Positions 26,397-35,139 of a stretch of DNA of 64,000 nt are shown in pieces. The notes under the pieces were generated by a model, which was given only the letters and a program-made list of their open reading frames with translations, did not search any database and was not told the DNA's origin. The stretch spans positions 1 to 64,000 of the forward strand of contig DDNP01000027.1 in assembly GCA_002341185.1 (NCBI GenBank). Direction: 5' to 3'. The position numbers and the translations under genes were made by a program. The stretch is from Candidatus Neomicrothrix sp. UBA2517. GTDB lineage: Bacteria > Actinomycetota > Acidimicrobiia > Acidimicrobiales > UBA8592. The stretch's first letter is position 1. Each line of letters begins with the position of its first letter.

Positions 26397-27074
26397 ATGG
26401 ATCTTTATGAAGCAATGTACACAACGCGAGCCATGCGTCGCGTCAAACCCGACCCCATTCCAGATGCGACTATAGCGAAACTCTTTGATGCAGCTGTGAG
26501 AGGACCCTCAGGGGGGAACCGCCACACATTCAGGTTCTTAACAGTCACAGATAAAGAAGTGATGAAAAAAATTAAGGACATTTATCACGATGCATACTGG
26601 GAGCTTCAAGAGACAAGTTATGCAGAGGTCCAAACAAAACTTAAAGAAGGAGACCCTGACGACCCAGGTGTAAAACAGACACGGCGTATTTCAAATAGTG
26701 CAGAATATTTCGTTGAATACCTTGACCAACATCCAATGCTTATATTCGTTTTCGGAAAACAAGGAGGAGAATCAACAACTTTTCCTGTTCTTTGGAATCT
26801 TTGCTTAGCTGCTAGAGCCGAAGGACTCGGAACTTTCATTACAACATTGCTTAAGTTACGGAAACAGAAAGTGGAACAACTCCTTGGCATGCCTGAAGGC
26901 TTTTGGCATATGCATGCAATGATTCCGATCGGGTACCCAACTGGGCGATGGGGGATGGCAAGTCGAAAACCTGCAAACGAGTTCGTGTATTCAGAGCATT
27001 GGGAAAATCCAGTGTCGTGGACTGGAGCCACTAACTGGACCGAGCCGGCGAATTATGGACGAGACCACCAGTAA
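26397..27074 (+). CDS. nitroreductase family protein
   Basis: A 225 aa FMN-reductase-fold protein. MYTTRAMRRVKPDPIPDATI, then AAVRGPSGGNRHTFRFLTVTD, marks the FMN site; LAARAEGLGTFITTL is the family's dimer-interface region. The substrate is unknown. It is divergent from the PPOX operon across 77 bases, and it precedes the acyl-CoA dehydrogenase gene by 8 nt, suggesting co-transcription with it. Confidence 0.87.
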   Translation: MDLYEAMYTTRAMRRVKPDPIPDATIAKLFDAAVRGPSGGNRHTFRFLTVTDKEVMKKIKDIYHDAYWELQETSYAEVQTKLKEGDPDDPGVKQTRRISNSAEYFVEYLDQHPMLIFVFGKQGGESTTFPVLWNLCLAARAEGLGTFITTLLKLRKQKVEQLLGMPEGFWHMHAMIPIGYPTGRWGMASRKPANEFVYSEHWENPVSWTGATNWTEPANYGRDHQ

Positions 27075-27082
27075 AGGCAGTA

Positions 27083-28339
27083 ATGGATTTCTCAATACCT
27101 CAAAAGACACAAGAATTACTAGATGACCTAGACGCATTTATTAAAGATGTAATCAAACCTATAGAACAAGAAGATGACAATATAAGGTTTTTTGATCATC
27201 GCCGAGAAGATAGTAGAACTGATTGGGATCGTAATGGTTTACCAAATGCGGACTGGGAAAATCTACTAAAACGAATGCGAGAAGAAGCTGATAAAGCTGG
27301 ATTCTGGAGATATCAACTCCCCGCACGGTTCGGCGGGAAGAATGGCAATAATCTTGATATGGCAATTGTCAGAGAACATCTAGCTAGAAAAGGCCTTGGG
27401 TTGCACAACGATCTACAAAATGAGAGTTCTATCGTAGGTAATCTTGTGACAGTTCTCATGATGGAGCGTTTCGGCAGTCTAAAACAACAAGAACAATGGA
27501 TACCTAAAATGCTCAAGGGTGAAGCCAGAATAGGTTTTGGGCTAACTGAACCTTTGCATGGATCTGATGCTACTTGGATGGAGACAACAGCCGAACGCGA
27601 TGGCGATGAATGGGTGATCACAGGTGAAAAGTATTGGAACACCGGCCTTCATCATGCAACGCATGATTATATTTTTGCGCGAACATCCGGCGAGCCAGGT
27701 CAAGGAAACGGAATCACGTGTTTCATCGTCCCAACCGACTCTCCAGGATTCAAGGTTGAAGAGTTTATGTGGACATTCAATATGCCTACTGACCACGCTC
27801 ATGTCACACTCACGCAAGTAAGAGTCAATGATGAGGACATCTTGGGTGAGGAAGGAAAAGGTTTGCAAACAGCTCAGCTTTTCGTTCATGAAAATCGTAT
27901 ACGGCAAGCAGCGTCTTCTCTCGGAGCAGGTTTACATTGCATCGATACCGCAGTTGAATGGGCTAGGAATCGAGTCGTTTTCGGGAAACCTTTAGCCCAA
28001 AATCAAGCAATTCAATTTCCGCTAGCAGAACTCTATACCGAGGCTGAAATGATTAGGGCATTGATATGGAAAACTGCATGGCAGTTAGATGAAGGTATTG
28101 ACCACATGGAAATTACTGACAAGGTAGCAATGTGTAATTACAGAGGTAACAGATTTTGTTGCGATGCGGCAGACAGAGCCATGCAAACATGTGGTGGTCA
28201 AGGATATGGACGCAAGCTTCCCTTTGAACACATTTACCGTCACCATCGACGCTACCGAATCACAGAAGGTTCGGAAGAAATACAGATACGCAAAGTTGCA
28301 GGAAAACTCTTCGGATTCACATCAAGAGCGAAAGGATAA
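27083..28339 (+). CDS. acyl-CoA dehydrogenase
   Basis: FAD enzyme oxidising an acyl-CoA to the enoyl-CoA, 418 aa. FGLTEPLHGSDATWMETTAER and KYWNTGLHHATHDYIFART form the flavin and substrate middle domain, and TCGGQGYGRKLPFEHIYR the C-terminal domain. TEGSEEIQIRKVAGK has the glutamate before Gly at the position of the medium-chain ACAD catalytic base, so it should be self-sufficient. The family includes branched and short-chain enzymes; the chain is unknown. Confidence 0.92.
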   Translation: MDFSIPQKTQELLDDLDAFIKDVIKPIEQEDDNIRFFDHRREDSRTDWDRNGLPNADWENLLKRMREEADKAGFWRYQLPARFGGKNGNNLDMAIVREHLARKGLGLHNDLQNESSIVGNLVTVLMMERFGSLKQQEQWIPKMLKGEARIGFGLTEPLHGSDATWMETTAERDGDEWVITGEKYWNTGLHHATHDYIFARTSGEPGQGNGITCFIVPTDSPGFKVEEFMWTFNMPTDHAHVTLTQVRVNDEDILGEEGKGLQTAQLFVHENRIRQAASSLGAGLHCIDTAVEWARNRVVFGKPLAQNQAIQFPLAELYTEAEMIRALIWKTAWQLDEGIDHMEITDKVAMCNYRGNRFCCDAADRAMQTCGGQGYGRKLPFEHIYRHHRRYRITEGSEEIQIRKVAGKLFGFTSRAKG

Positions 28340-28398
28340 GGCTACATTACATTACTGACTCGGTTGCACAGTTATAACTCCGAGCAGGGAAGATGGAA

Positions 28399-29823
28399 AT
28401 GAAAACTAAATTAATTGCCTTTGCAATATTTGCACTATTTGTATCTGGATGCAGCAGTTCTGATTCAGCACCAGAAGAAACAACACAGGTTGAAAAGCAA
28501 TCAGAAATAGAACCTTCACAAGAAGATGTTAAAGAGGCTGTAGAACCAAATGCTGCCCCTAACGAAGACGGGAACGACGACGAGGTTAGTGAACCTGCAG
28601 AAGAACCGAAACCCCAATTAGCTAACTCTTTACTTGAAGAGAAAATACTTACAAGTTTAAACCAATGGATTGAAGAGAACGGGGCTCCAGGAACAGCAGT
28701 ATCTGTATTGCTACCCGATGGATCACAAGTCAATGTTGCAGCAGGAAGCCGAGACAGGAATGGAACCCCTGCATCAATTGACGACTATTGGAGAATCGCA
28801 AGCATTTCAAAACCGATAACATCAGCAATTGTTCTGAAACTAGTTGAACAAGAAATAATAGAAATAGACGAACCAGTGATGACATATCTAGGAACCGAAT
28901 GGGCACAAGGATATATCCTCGATGGCGTTGATTACGCACCACTAATAACTATTCGCCAGATCCTAGACCACACAGATGGCTTCCATGAATACGCATTCGA
29001 CCCCGGATTTTATTTATTAGCGAGCTCCAGACTTGATGTACCCTTTGACCCTCAAGAAGTCGTTGACTGGGGATTTGGACGAGGGCCGTTATTCATACCA
29101 GGAACCGAATATTCATATAATACCGTCGGTCATGTCATTGCTGGACTCGTCATTGAAGCAGTAACAGGAAAACAAGCCCACGAACTTCTACATGAATACA
29201 TAACGATTCCCGCAAATGCCCCAGACATGTACTTGCCGCCAAAAGAATTCCCACCCGAAATGGTCCCATCTATGTTCGTGCAAGGGGAACTCGCTGACCT
29301 CATAGTGCTTCTCCCCGGTTTAGCTCCATATTTAGACGATGCAAGAATCTCCGACGAAATCATAGACTTAAGTGTTGGACCACAAGAGGTTCTTTCTTCA
29401 GTCGGATGGACAGGAGGAGGAATCGAATCTCAAATGGATGACCTTGCAAGAGTTTTCAAAGCAATGTTTGACGGAACAATTCTAAACCAAACCTCCATTG
29501 ACCTATTCTCCGAAAAAGCAATCGGAACTTCATATGCTTTAGGAATTCAGTTGAGTGATAGAGTCGGCTATTCAACTTTTGAACACGGAGGAGGCGTCCC
29601 CGGCTTTCGTTCCCATGCCCGCTACTTCCCAGACCTAGACGTCGCAGTGGCATTATCTGCAAATATGATCCCAGTCGACCCAGACGTTGGGGCTATTGCC
29701 GATGAAATATCAAACGTAGTTATTGACCATTTGAAAGAAAATGGCTGGGACGTGCCGGAACCATTCAGTTCTGATACAGACTCGCCTTCAGTTGAATCAA
29801 CGGACACAGGGGAGATAGGATAA
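28399..29823 (+). CDS. class C beta-lactamase-like serine hydrolase lipoprotein
   Basis: An exported, probably lipid-anchored serine hydrolase of 474 aa. A signal peptide ends in the lipobox FVSGC, followed by about 55 residues rich in Glu/Pro/Ser/Asn as a spacer. The catalytic SxxK is SISK (about residues 135-138), and FEHGGGVPGF is the C-terminal HxG motif. Beta-lactamase-fold esterases and D-aminopeptidases share these marks, so esterase or peptidase activity is more likely than antibiotic resistance. ATG 28399 is preferred over 28393 because GGGAAG then sits at proper spacing. Confidence 0.86.
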   Translation: MKTKLIAFAIFALFVSGCSSSDSAPEETTQVEKQSEIEPSQEDVKEAVEPNAAPNEDGNDDEVSEPAEEPKPQLANSLLEEKILTSLNQWIEENGAPGTAVSVLLPDGSQVNVAAGSRDRNGTPASIDDYWRIASISKPITSAIVLKLVEQEIIEIDEPVMTYLGTEWAQGYILDGVDYAPLITIRQILDHTDGFHEYAFDPGFYLLASSRLDVPFDPQEVVDWGFGRGPLFIPGTEYSYNTVGHVIAGLVIEAVTGKQAHELLHEYITIPANAPDMYLPPKEFPPEMVPSMFVQGELADLIVLLPGLAPYLDDARISDEIIDLSVGPQEVLSSVGWTGGGIESQMDDLARVFKAMFDGTILNQTSIDLFSEKAIGTSYALGIQLSDRVGYSTFEHGGGVPGFRSHARYFPDLDVAVALSANMIPVDPDVGAIADEISNVVIDHLKENGWDVPEPFSSDTDSPSVESTDTGEIG

Positions 29824-29833
29824 GTAGTAAGAA

Positions 29834-31300
29834 ATGCAGTTAACAGTAGATACGCAACAAGGGCCTGTTGAAGGCAGATCACGGGAAGGGGCGATACTCT
29901 TCGCTGGTATCCCTTATGCTTCTCCACCAGTTGGTATTTTGCGATTCGCTCCACCAGCCCCACCAGTCCAAAGAGCAAACCTACTTGAAGCTAAAGAATT
30001 TGGGCCAGCATCTCCACAACTACCCGGAGATGGGTTAACAGATTCGCATGAAGTTAACTGGAACGAAGACTGCCTAACCCTCAATATCTGCACACCTAGT
30101 CCAGATCAAACAAAACGTCCTGTTATGGTCTGGATCCACGGAGGGGCATACCGGCATGGAACAGGATCAATACCTTGGTACGACGGAACACGATTCGCCA
30201 AAGAAAGCAAAATCGTAACAGTCACAATAAATTACAGGTTAGGAGCACTCGGGTTTGCAAAAATACCAGGAGCTCCAACATCTGGAATTAACGGGATACT
30301 GGACCAAATCGCAGCATTGAAATGGGTTCAAGACAACATAGAAAACTTTGGCGGGGATCCCAATAATGTGACAATTGCTGGAGAATCTGCAGGGGCATTT
30401 AGTGTTGCAACAATCATGGCAATGGAAGAAAGCAGTGGCCTTTTTCACAAAGCAATTGCACAAAGCGGAGCAGGCCATCACGTCATATCTAAACAAGAAG
30501 CGCAATCAGTTGGAAAGATGTTCATGGAAAAAATATCTGCGACATCTTTAGAAGAAGCGCAAGAACAAGATGTACAAAAATTATTACACGCCCAAAAATA
30601 CGTAGAGGACAACGCTCACAAAATCATTGAAAAAGGTCAACTACCGTTTTATCCATCAATAACCAAAGGCCACCTTGAAAATTACCCTATAACTCTTTTC
30701 AGTGAAGGAGCTTCGTCTAACATTCCAGTTCTCACTGGAACAAACACTGACGAGACGACTCTATGGGGAACGAATCAGATCCCCGAATCAAAACTTGAGA
30801 AGTGGCTAAAGAATTACGTAGCCAACCCTGAACAATTCATTTCTGCAGTCAAAGAAGACAGAGGAGATATCTCTGCTGGTGACATAGCTCTTGCTATCTC
30901 CACAGATCACGCATTTAGAATCCCAGCCATCCGAATGGCCGAAGCAAGAGCCAATCACGGTGGCCAGACTTGGATGTATGAATTTGATTGGAAGAGTAAA
31001 GCTTTCAACGGAATGCTCGGATCCTGCCACGCCTTAGAGATACCTTTCGCTTTTGGAACGCTCGGAGTGAACGGAACTGATGTCTTCTTAGGAACCACAG
31101 AACTCCCGCATGAACTGGAAGATACCATGCATACTTCATGGGCAGCTTTTATCACGACAGGGAAACCAGAAACAAACCGCTTATCAAACTGGCCAATTTA
31201 CTCATCAAAATCTAGATCAGTGATGCGATTTGCGGAGAATACTGAACTAATAAATGATCCATGGCCATCCGCAAGAAAATCCTGGGAAGGAATCCGATAA
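29834..31300 (+). CDS. type B carboxylesterase
   Basis: A cytoplasmic carboxylic-ester hydrolase, 488 aa. The EDCLTLN motif is at 78-84, the oxyanion HGGAYRHG at 102-109, and the nucleophile GESAGAFS at 183-190 (S185), with a distal His in GSCHALEIPF. No signal peptide. It follows the serine-hydrolase lipoprotein by 10 nt and precedes the photolyase-like gene by 6 nt, so three genes of unlike function share a transcript. The pair of hydrolases suggests ester substrate use. Confidence 0.9.
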   Translation: MQLTVDTQQGPVEGRSREGAILFAGIPYASPPVGILRFAPPAPPVQRANLLEAKEFGPASPQLPGDGLTDSHEVNWNEDCLTLNICTPSPDQTKRPVMVWIHGGAYRHGTGSIPWYDGTRFAKESKIVTVTINYRLGALGFAKIPGAPTSGINGILDQIAALKWVQDNIENFGGDPNNVTIAGESAGAFSVATIMAMEESSGLFHKAIAQSGAGHHVISKQEAQSVGKMFMEKISATSLEEAQEQDVQKLLHAQKYVEDNAHKIIEKGQLPFYPSITKGHLENYPITLFSEGASSNIPVLTGTNTDETTLWGTNQIPESKLEKWLKNYVANPEQFISAVKEDRGDISAGDIALAISTDHAFRIPAIRMAEARANHGGQTWMYEFDWKSKAFNGMLGSCHALEIPFAFGTLGVNGTDVFLGTTELPHELEDTMHTSWAAFITTGKPETNRLSNWPIYSSKSRSVMRFAENTELINDPWPSARKSWEGIR

Positions 31301-31306
31301 CTCACA

Positions 31307-32503
31307 ATGGTGCAACTGAACCCCCCAAGTGCATCTCGATCAGCAGTAGAAAAATTTATTGAGGATCACCTAAGTCATCTCACCGAAGCACCTTTCGTCG
31401 GGTCCCCTTCCATTCGAGGAGGCCAACGTGTCGCAAATTCACGTATGGCATCTCTAGACCTCACAGGATATGCAGCTAAACGAAATGAGGTATTACCTTC
31501 ATCAGCAAGAGGAGCCACCGGACTTTCACCATACATTCGACATGGCATTCTACAACTACCTGAGGTTTGGAATTCTTCGGGTAACAGCCCAGCAAAGGAT
31601 AAGAGAAAATTTCGAGATGAATTGCTATGGCAAGAATACGCTCGTCATTGGTATGCGGCATTGGGAGAAAATACAAAAGCTCCATTAAAAAGAAAACCCG
31701 TACAGACACGGACAGGTGATGGTTGGGACCGCACCCTTCCGTGCATTAATCTAGCCGTTGAAGAGTTAGAGACTCATGGGTGGTTAGTCAATCAAACACG
31801 AATGTGGCTTTCAAGCGACTGGAGTGTTCGTAATCATCAAGATTGGCGAAAAGGAGAAAATCGGTTTTTCCGTCACCTCATCGACGGTTCACGAGCAGCG
31901 AATCGTCTTGGGTGGCAATGGGTGACAGGGATAGGATCATCAAAATCATACGGATTTAGTAGATGGCAAGTTGAGAAGCGGGCGCCCGGATTATGCAACA
32001 AATGCCCACACCAAACAAAGTGCCCTATTCAAGAATGGCCCGACGAACCGTTATCAGAAGCGGTACCTACTCCTACCAGAATCGACAATTACGGACCGAC
32101 AACTGCTATCAAAAAAGCTACACCTACCAAGGTCTGGCTCACTGCAGAATCATTAGGCCACCTAGACCCTGCACTTAATAATAATCCTGACCTGCCGGTA
32201 GTATTTGTCTTTGATGAACCCTTACTTAAAAATCTAAGACTTTCATCAAAACGATTGGTTTTCATTCTTGAAACTCTTGCAGAACTAAATGAAGAACGAT
32301 CATTAAACATTTATCTAGGGGACCCCCAAGTCGAAATTGCAGGAATGGAACTTGCCGTGACACATGCACCAGTCCCAGGGTTTCAAAAGCATGCAAAGGG
32401 ACTCAATATTGTGGAAAAGTGGCCTTGGCCATGGCTATGCCAACCGAACAATGCCCCAGTTCATTCTTTCTCAGCTTGGGTGAAGAAGATCAACAAGCCA
32501 TGA
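31307..32503 (+). CDS. photolyase/cryptochrome-like protein with permuted domain order
   Basis: 398 aa. Residues about 60-225 are the FAD-binding domain that is normally C-terminal: TGLSPYIRHGIL (71-82), FRDELLWQEYARHW (102-115), LETHGWLVNQTRMWLSSDW (154-172), DWRKGENRFFRHLIDG (179-194), ANRLGWQWVTGIG (198-210). Then a Cys patch C230-x-x-C233-P then C239-P, and a linker. Residues about 275-398 look like the photolyase alpha/beta antenna domain normally at the N-terminus: VWLTAESLGHLDPAL, VVFVFDEPLL, LSSKRLVFILETL, IYLGDP. So the order is reversed. Function is probably light-dependent DNA repair or photoreception; some proteobacterial FAD-domain proteins may share this order. The ATGA overlap couples it to the DUF2256 gene. 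Confidence 0.8.
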   Translation: MVQLNPPSASRSAVEKFIEDHLSHLTEAPFVGSPSIRGGQRVANSRMASLDLTGYAAKRNEVLPSSARGATGLSPYIRHGILQLPEVWNSSGNSPAKDKRKFRDELLWQEYARHWYAALGENTKAPLKRKPVQTRTGDGWDRTLPCINLAVEELETHGWLVNQTRMWLSSDWSVRNHQDWRKGENRFFRHLIDGSRAANRLGWQWVTGIGSSKSYGFSRWQVEKRAPGLCNKCPHQTKCPIQEWPDEPLSEAVPTPTRIDNYGPTTAIKKATPTKVWLTAESLGHLDPALNNNPDLPVVFVFDEPLLKNLRLSSKRLVFILETLAELNEERSLNIYLGDPQVEIAGMELAVTHAPVPGFQKHAKGLNIVEKWPWPWLCQPNNAPVHSFSAWVKKINKP

Positions 32504-32913
32504 AAAGAAATTTCCCCAGCAAAACCTGCCACTCATGTGGTCGAACATTTGCATATAGAAAGTCCCTAAAAAATAATTGGGAAGAGGTTAAGTACTGCTC
32601 AAAAGCATGCAGAAAAAGAAAAGTCTCGGAAATTGATAAGCGAATTGAAGAAAAGATTCTTGAAATGTTAGAAGATCAATTGCATCATAGCTCTATTAGT
32701 ACATCTGAAATAGCGAAAACAATAGATACAAAAAGTGACCGAAGCTTATTCGAACCCATAAAACGAGCAGCAAGAAGACTTGAATCAAATAATTTCGTTA
32801 TTATTACTCAAGATGGAAAGAGAGTAGATTCCTCAAAAGCAAAAGGCCATCTACAGATATGGAAAACTCATGGAAACACAGGACTGGATCGATCAAGACC
32901 CACAAACAAATGA
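32500..32913 (+). CDS. DUF2256-DUF3253 zinc-finger/winged-helix protein
   Basis: 137 aa. The N-terminus is a DUF2256 zinc ribbon with C10, C13, C33 and C37 (KTCHSCGRTFAYR then WEEVKYCSKACRKRK). From about residue 44 a DUF3253-type helix-turn-helix region follows (ISTSEIAKTID, LFEPIKRAARRLE). DUF2256 genes are commonly found beside cryptochrome/photolyase-like genes, as here. The start ATG overlaps the photolyase stop as ATGA; the frame is open further upstream inside the photolyase gene, but that is not used. It may bind DNA or assist the photolyase; unproven. Confidence 0.85.
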   Translation: MKRNFPSKTCHSCGRTFAYRKSLKNNWEEVKYCSKACRKRKVSEIDKRIEEKILEMLEDQLHHSSISTSEIAKTIDTKSDRSLFEPIKRAARRLESNNFVIITQDGKRVDSSKAKGHLQIWKTHGNTGLDRSRPTNK

Positions 32914-33094
32914 CACTCCAAACGAAATTAATCAAAGAGTACACCACCACGCCCGACTAGAACATGCGAATAATAACCTTCCCGCAGGAACCGTCACAAC
33001 GTTATGTGGTGTGCAAATAAAACCAAGGCCAGAAGCTAAGAACTACCCATGTTGCCCGTTGTGTGGATTATTAATGAGTAAACCTTGCACATAA
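32870..33094 (+). CDS. small zinc-ribbon protein (DUF3039-like)
   Basis: A 74 aa protein. It has TTLCGVQIKP (C46) and then NYPCCPLCGLLM (C61, C62, C65), plus a HHH at 25-27, resembling the actinobacterial DUF3039-type pattern of LCG(V/K)xxxP followed by CPxC. Function unknown. Its start lies inside the DUF2256 gene (44 nt overlap in another frame) and no strong ribosome site is visible, so it is less sure than its neighbours. It converges with the DDAH-like gene 2 bases away. Confidence 0.55.
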   Translation: METQDWIDQDPQTNDTPNEINQRVHHHARLEHANNNLPAGTVTTLCGVQIKPRPEAKNYPCCPLCGLLMSKPCT

Positions 33095-33095
33095 G

Positions 33096-33980
33096 CTAAT
33101 TGCGTAGGATGGGTCGGGTTAGACATGTAGGGCCACCTTCACACGGAATGCATAATTCGTCACCCGCAAAAGTAGATACAACACAACCAGCCTCTCGCAT
33201 TAATGCCTGCGTTTTCTCAAATCCCTCAATAGCAATAACGTTTCGCTCTGACACCGCAAGAACGTTAAGCGAAAGCCCTAAACTCGAAGCAAATTCATCA
33301 TGAGGAGCGGATAACAACTCATAACCAAAGTCAACTAATACACCATGTATCCCATCTGGAAGTAATGGTTCGTAAACCAATGCCAGGTCGTGGTCAAGAG
33401 GGCTCACAACTGACATTAGATGCAAACAAGCATCAGGGTCTTCAGAAATAGGTAAGTCAAACTGAAGCACATCGATATTAAAATTAGAAAGAATATCACT
33501 TAGTTGATTTACACCGTTTCCGTTCGATCTAAACCCTCGGCCAACAGCAAGAGTTGAATCATCAATCCAAAAGCAATCACCACCCTCTACTGTCCCATCG
33601 CCATTAATTTCACCAATAATTGGAATACCTAACCGATCGTAAAACCTGCGGTGAACCTCAACTTCACCTCGACGTTTCACCTTTCCAGGGCGCAGCATGA
33701 TAGCCCCATCAGGAGTCATAAATGATGGGTCATAAGCAAAAATAGAATCAGCTAATTGATCAAACTCATCATCAAACCAAAAAATCTCAACATCACTGCG
33801 CTCTAAGAGATCAACAAAAGAAAAAAACTGGGTGAGTAACTTCTCTGAATCAAGCGTTCTTGTGTAATGCCACTCATGAGGGTCTGCTTCCAAAATCGCT
33901 GACGGCTTTCGCACTCCCACTTTCTCCAATCGGCCAGACATCGATGCAACACCAAAACGCAATAGATTCCCCTTACTCAT
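33096..33980 (-). CDS. dimethylarginine dimethylaminohydrolase/arginine-deiminase-like amidinotransferase-fold protein
   Basis: A 294 aa pentein-fold protein. VEGGDCFWIDDSTLAVGRG carries the Glu/Asp pair, HLMSVVSPLD the catalytic His, and the C-terminal GGPTCLTRPI the nucleophilic Cys. It would hydrolyse a guanidino or methylated arginine substrate. ATG 33980 is used, with AAGG upstream; it overlaps the isochorismatase-like stop by 8 nt. Arginine deiminase, DDAH and related hydrolases cannot be told apart here. Confidence 0.85.
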   Translation of the reverse strand: MSKGNLLRFGVASMSGRLEKVGVRKPSAILEADPHEWHYTRTLDSEKLLTQFFSFVDLLERSDVEIFWFDDEFDQLADSIFAYDPSFMTPDGAIMLRPGKVKRRGEVEVHRRFYDRLGIPIIGEINGDGTVEGGDCFWIDDSTLAVGRGFRSNGNGVNQLSDILSNFNIDVLQFDLPISEDPDACLHLMSVVSPLDHDLALVYEPLLPDGIHGVLVDFGYELLSAPHDEFASSLGLSLNVLAVSERNVIAIEGFEKTQALMREAGCVVSTFAGDELCIPCEGGPTCLTRPILRN

Positions 33981-34593
33981 TACCTTGCACACGCATCAAA
34001 TGCGAAGCATCCGCAGACAATAACCCTGTTGCATCAGACAAACTAATTGCCGTACAGAACTCGCCATGAAGATTCGCAACAGTCATGGAATGCACAATAT
34101 CAGGGTCAAAGTCAGCTCCATCTGGACCTAATCGATTAGTTGTTGCGCAACCCTCAGGGATTAAATAAGTGTCATAGCCCATGTTCCCAGCCATCCTCAC
34201 TGTCGTTTCAACACACATATTTGTAAAGAAGCCGACTACAACGAGTCGACTAATTCCTCTAGTTCTAAGATCTTCATCCAACGATGTACCAACGAATCCA
34301 CTATTGACATGCTTCCTCACACAGATATCACCATCATCAATGGCGAAACCCTCTTTTAACGACCCACCGGGAAGACCGAATTTTAGAGGAGAATCCTGTT
34401 CAAGACTGTCATGGAGGGTAAAGGCAACAGGCAAACCCGCCTTCCGCCAGTCCAACAATAGGGACAACATACACTCCTCAGCGCCATGATTATTCCTTCT
34501 CCCATTCTTTCCACCCCAATGAGTTAGATCATCCACACCCACCTGCACGTCAATAAGTAGCAGGCAAGCATCCAAACCAAATCGCTGAATCAT
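33973..34593 (-). CDS. isochorismatase/nicotinamidase-like cysteine hydrolase
   Basis: A 206 aa hydrolase with the triad Asp in LLLIDVQ, Lys in CVRKHVNSGF and Cys in FFTNMCVETTVRMA. The family includes nicotinamidase, N-carbamoylsarcosine amidase and ureido-acid hydrolases. Paired with a DDAH-like enzyme, a ureido or carbamoyl product of guanidine cleavage is a plausible substrate, inferred from context only. An ATG at 34623 adds ten residues; AGGG before 34593 supports the shorter form. Confidence 0.87.
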   Translation of the reverse strand: MIQRFGLDACLLLIDVQVGVDDLTHWGGKNGRRNNHGAEECMLSLLLDWRKAGLPVAFTLHDSLEQDSPLKFGLPGGSLKEGFAIDDGDICVRKHVNSGFVGTSLDEDLRTRGISRLVVVGFFTNMCVETTVRMAGNMGYDTYLIPEGCATTNRLGPDGADFDPDIVHSMTVANLHGEFCTAISLSDATGLLSADASHLMRVQGNE

Positions 34594-34698
34594 GTTGGTA
34601 AACCCTAACAGAATAAGAGACATCTAGAACAAGCAAACCAAACTGATTAAACAAATCTCCGAAGATGATCTAACCTCAAATTCAGACGAAAGGAAAGT

Positions 34699-35139
34699 AT
34701 GGATAATCAACTTCAAGAAATGCAAGATCGACAGGAAATAATTGATCTCACCATTTCATATGCATGGTTGCTAGACCATGGCCCTCGAGAACGCTTAGAC
34801 ACGGTTTTCACAGAAAACGCAGTTTGTGACTACATGACCATCATTGTTGAAGGACTGCCTGCCATTATCGAAAAAGTCACGAATGCATTGGGTCCTCTCG
34901 ATGCCTCACAACACATAATCAGCAACCAACAAGTCACTATTGACGGAGATACAGCGACATGCCGATGCTATCTCCATGCGCAGCACACTCTTCGCGGCAC
35001 AGAAGGAGGGGATAATTTTATCATCGCAGGAAGATACGACGATAAACTTGTAAGAACACCAGAAGGCTGGCGCATAATACATAGAAAATTAACGAGAGAC
35101 TGGACAGACGGAAACCCAGGCGTTCGCAGGCCATCATGA
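34699..35139 (+). CDS. SnoaL-like/NTF2-fold protein
   Basis: A 146 aa SnoaL_4-type protein, recognised by LQEMQDRQEIIDLTISYAWLLDHGPRERLDTVFTENAVCDY and the C-terminal EGWRIIHRKLTRDW. It is related in pattern to the protein at 14291. The reaction is unknown. AAAGGAAAG precedes the ATG. The LLM gene starts within its stop (4 nt overlap), so both are one unit; a dehydratase or isomerase role beside an F420/FMN oxidoreductase is a reasonable guess. Confidence 0.82.
   Translation: MDNQLQEMQDRQEIIDLTISYAWLLDHGPRERLDTVFTENAVCDYMTIIVEGLPAIIEKVTNALGPLDASQHIISNQQVTIDGDTATCRCYLHAQHTLRGTEGGDNFIIAGRYDDKLVRTPEGWRIIHRKLTRDWTDGNPGVRRPS

Noticed and set aside
28399..29823. Calling the lipoprotein an antibiotic-resistance beta-lactamase
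   Set aside because: Only the SxxK and HxG marks are shared with class C enzymes, which also fit esterases and peptidases, and no resistance context is present.
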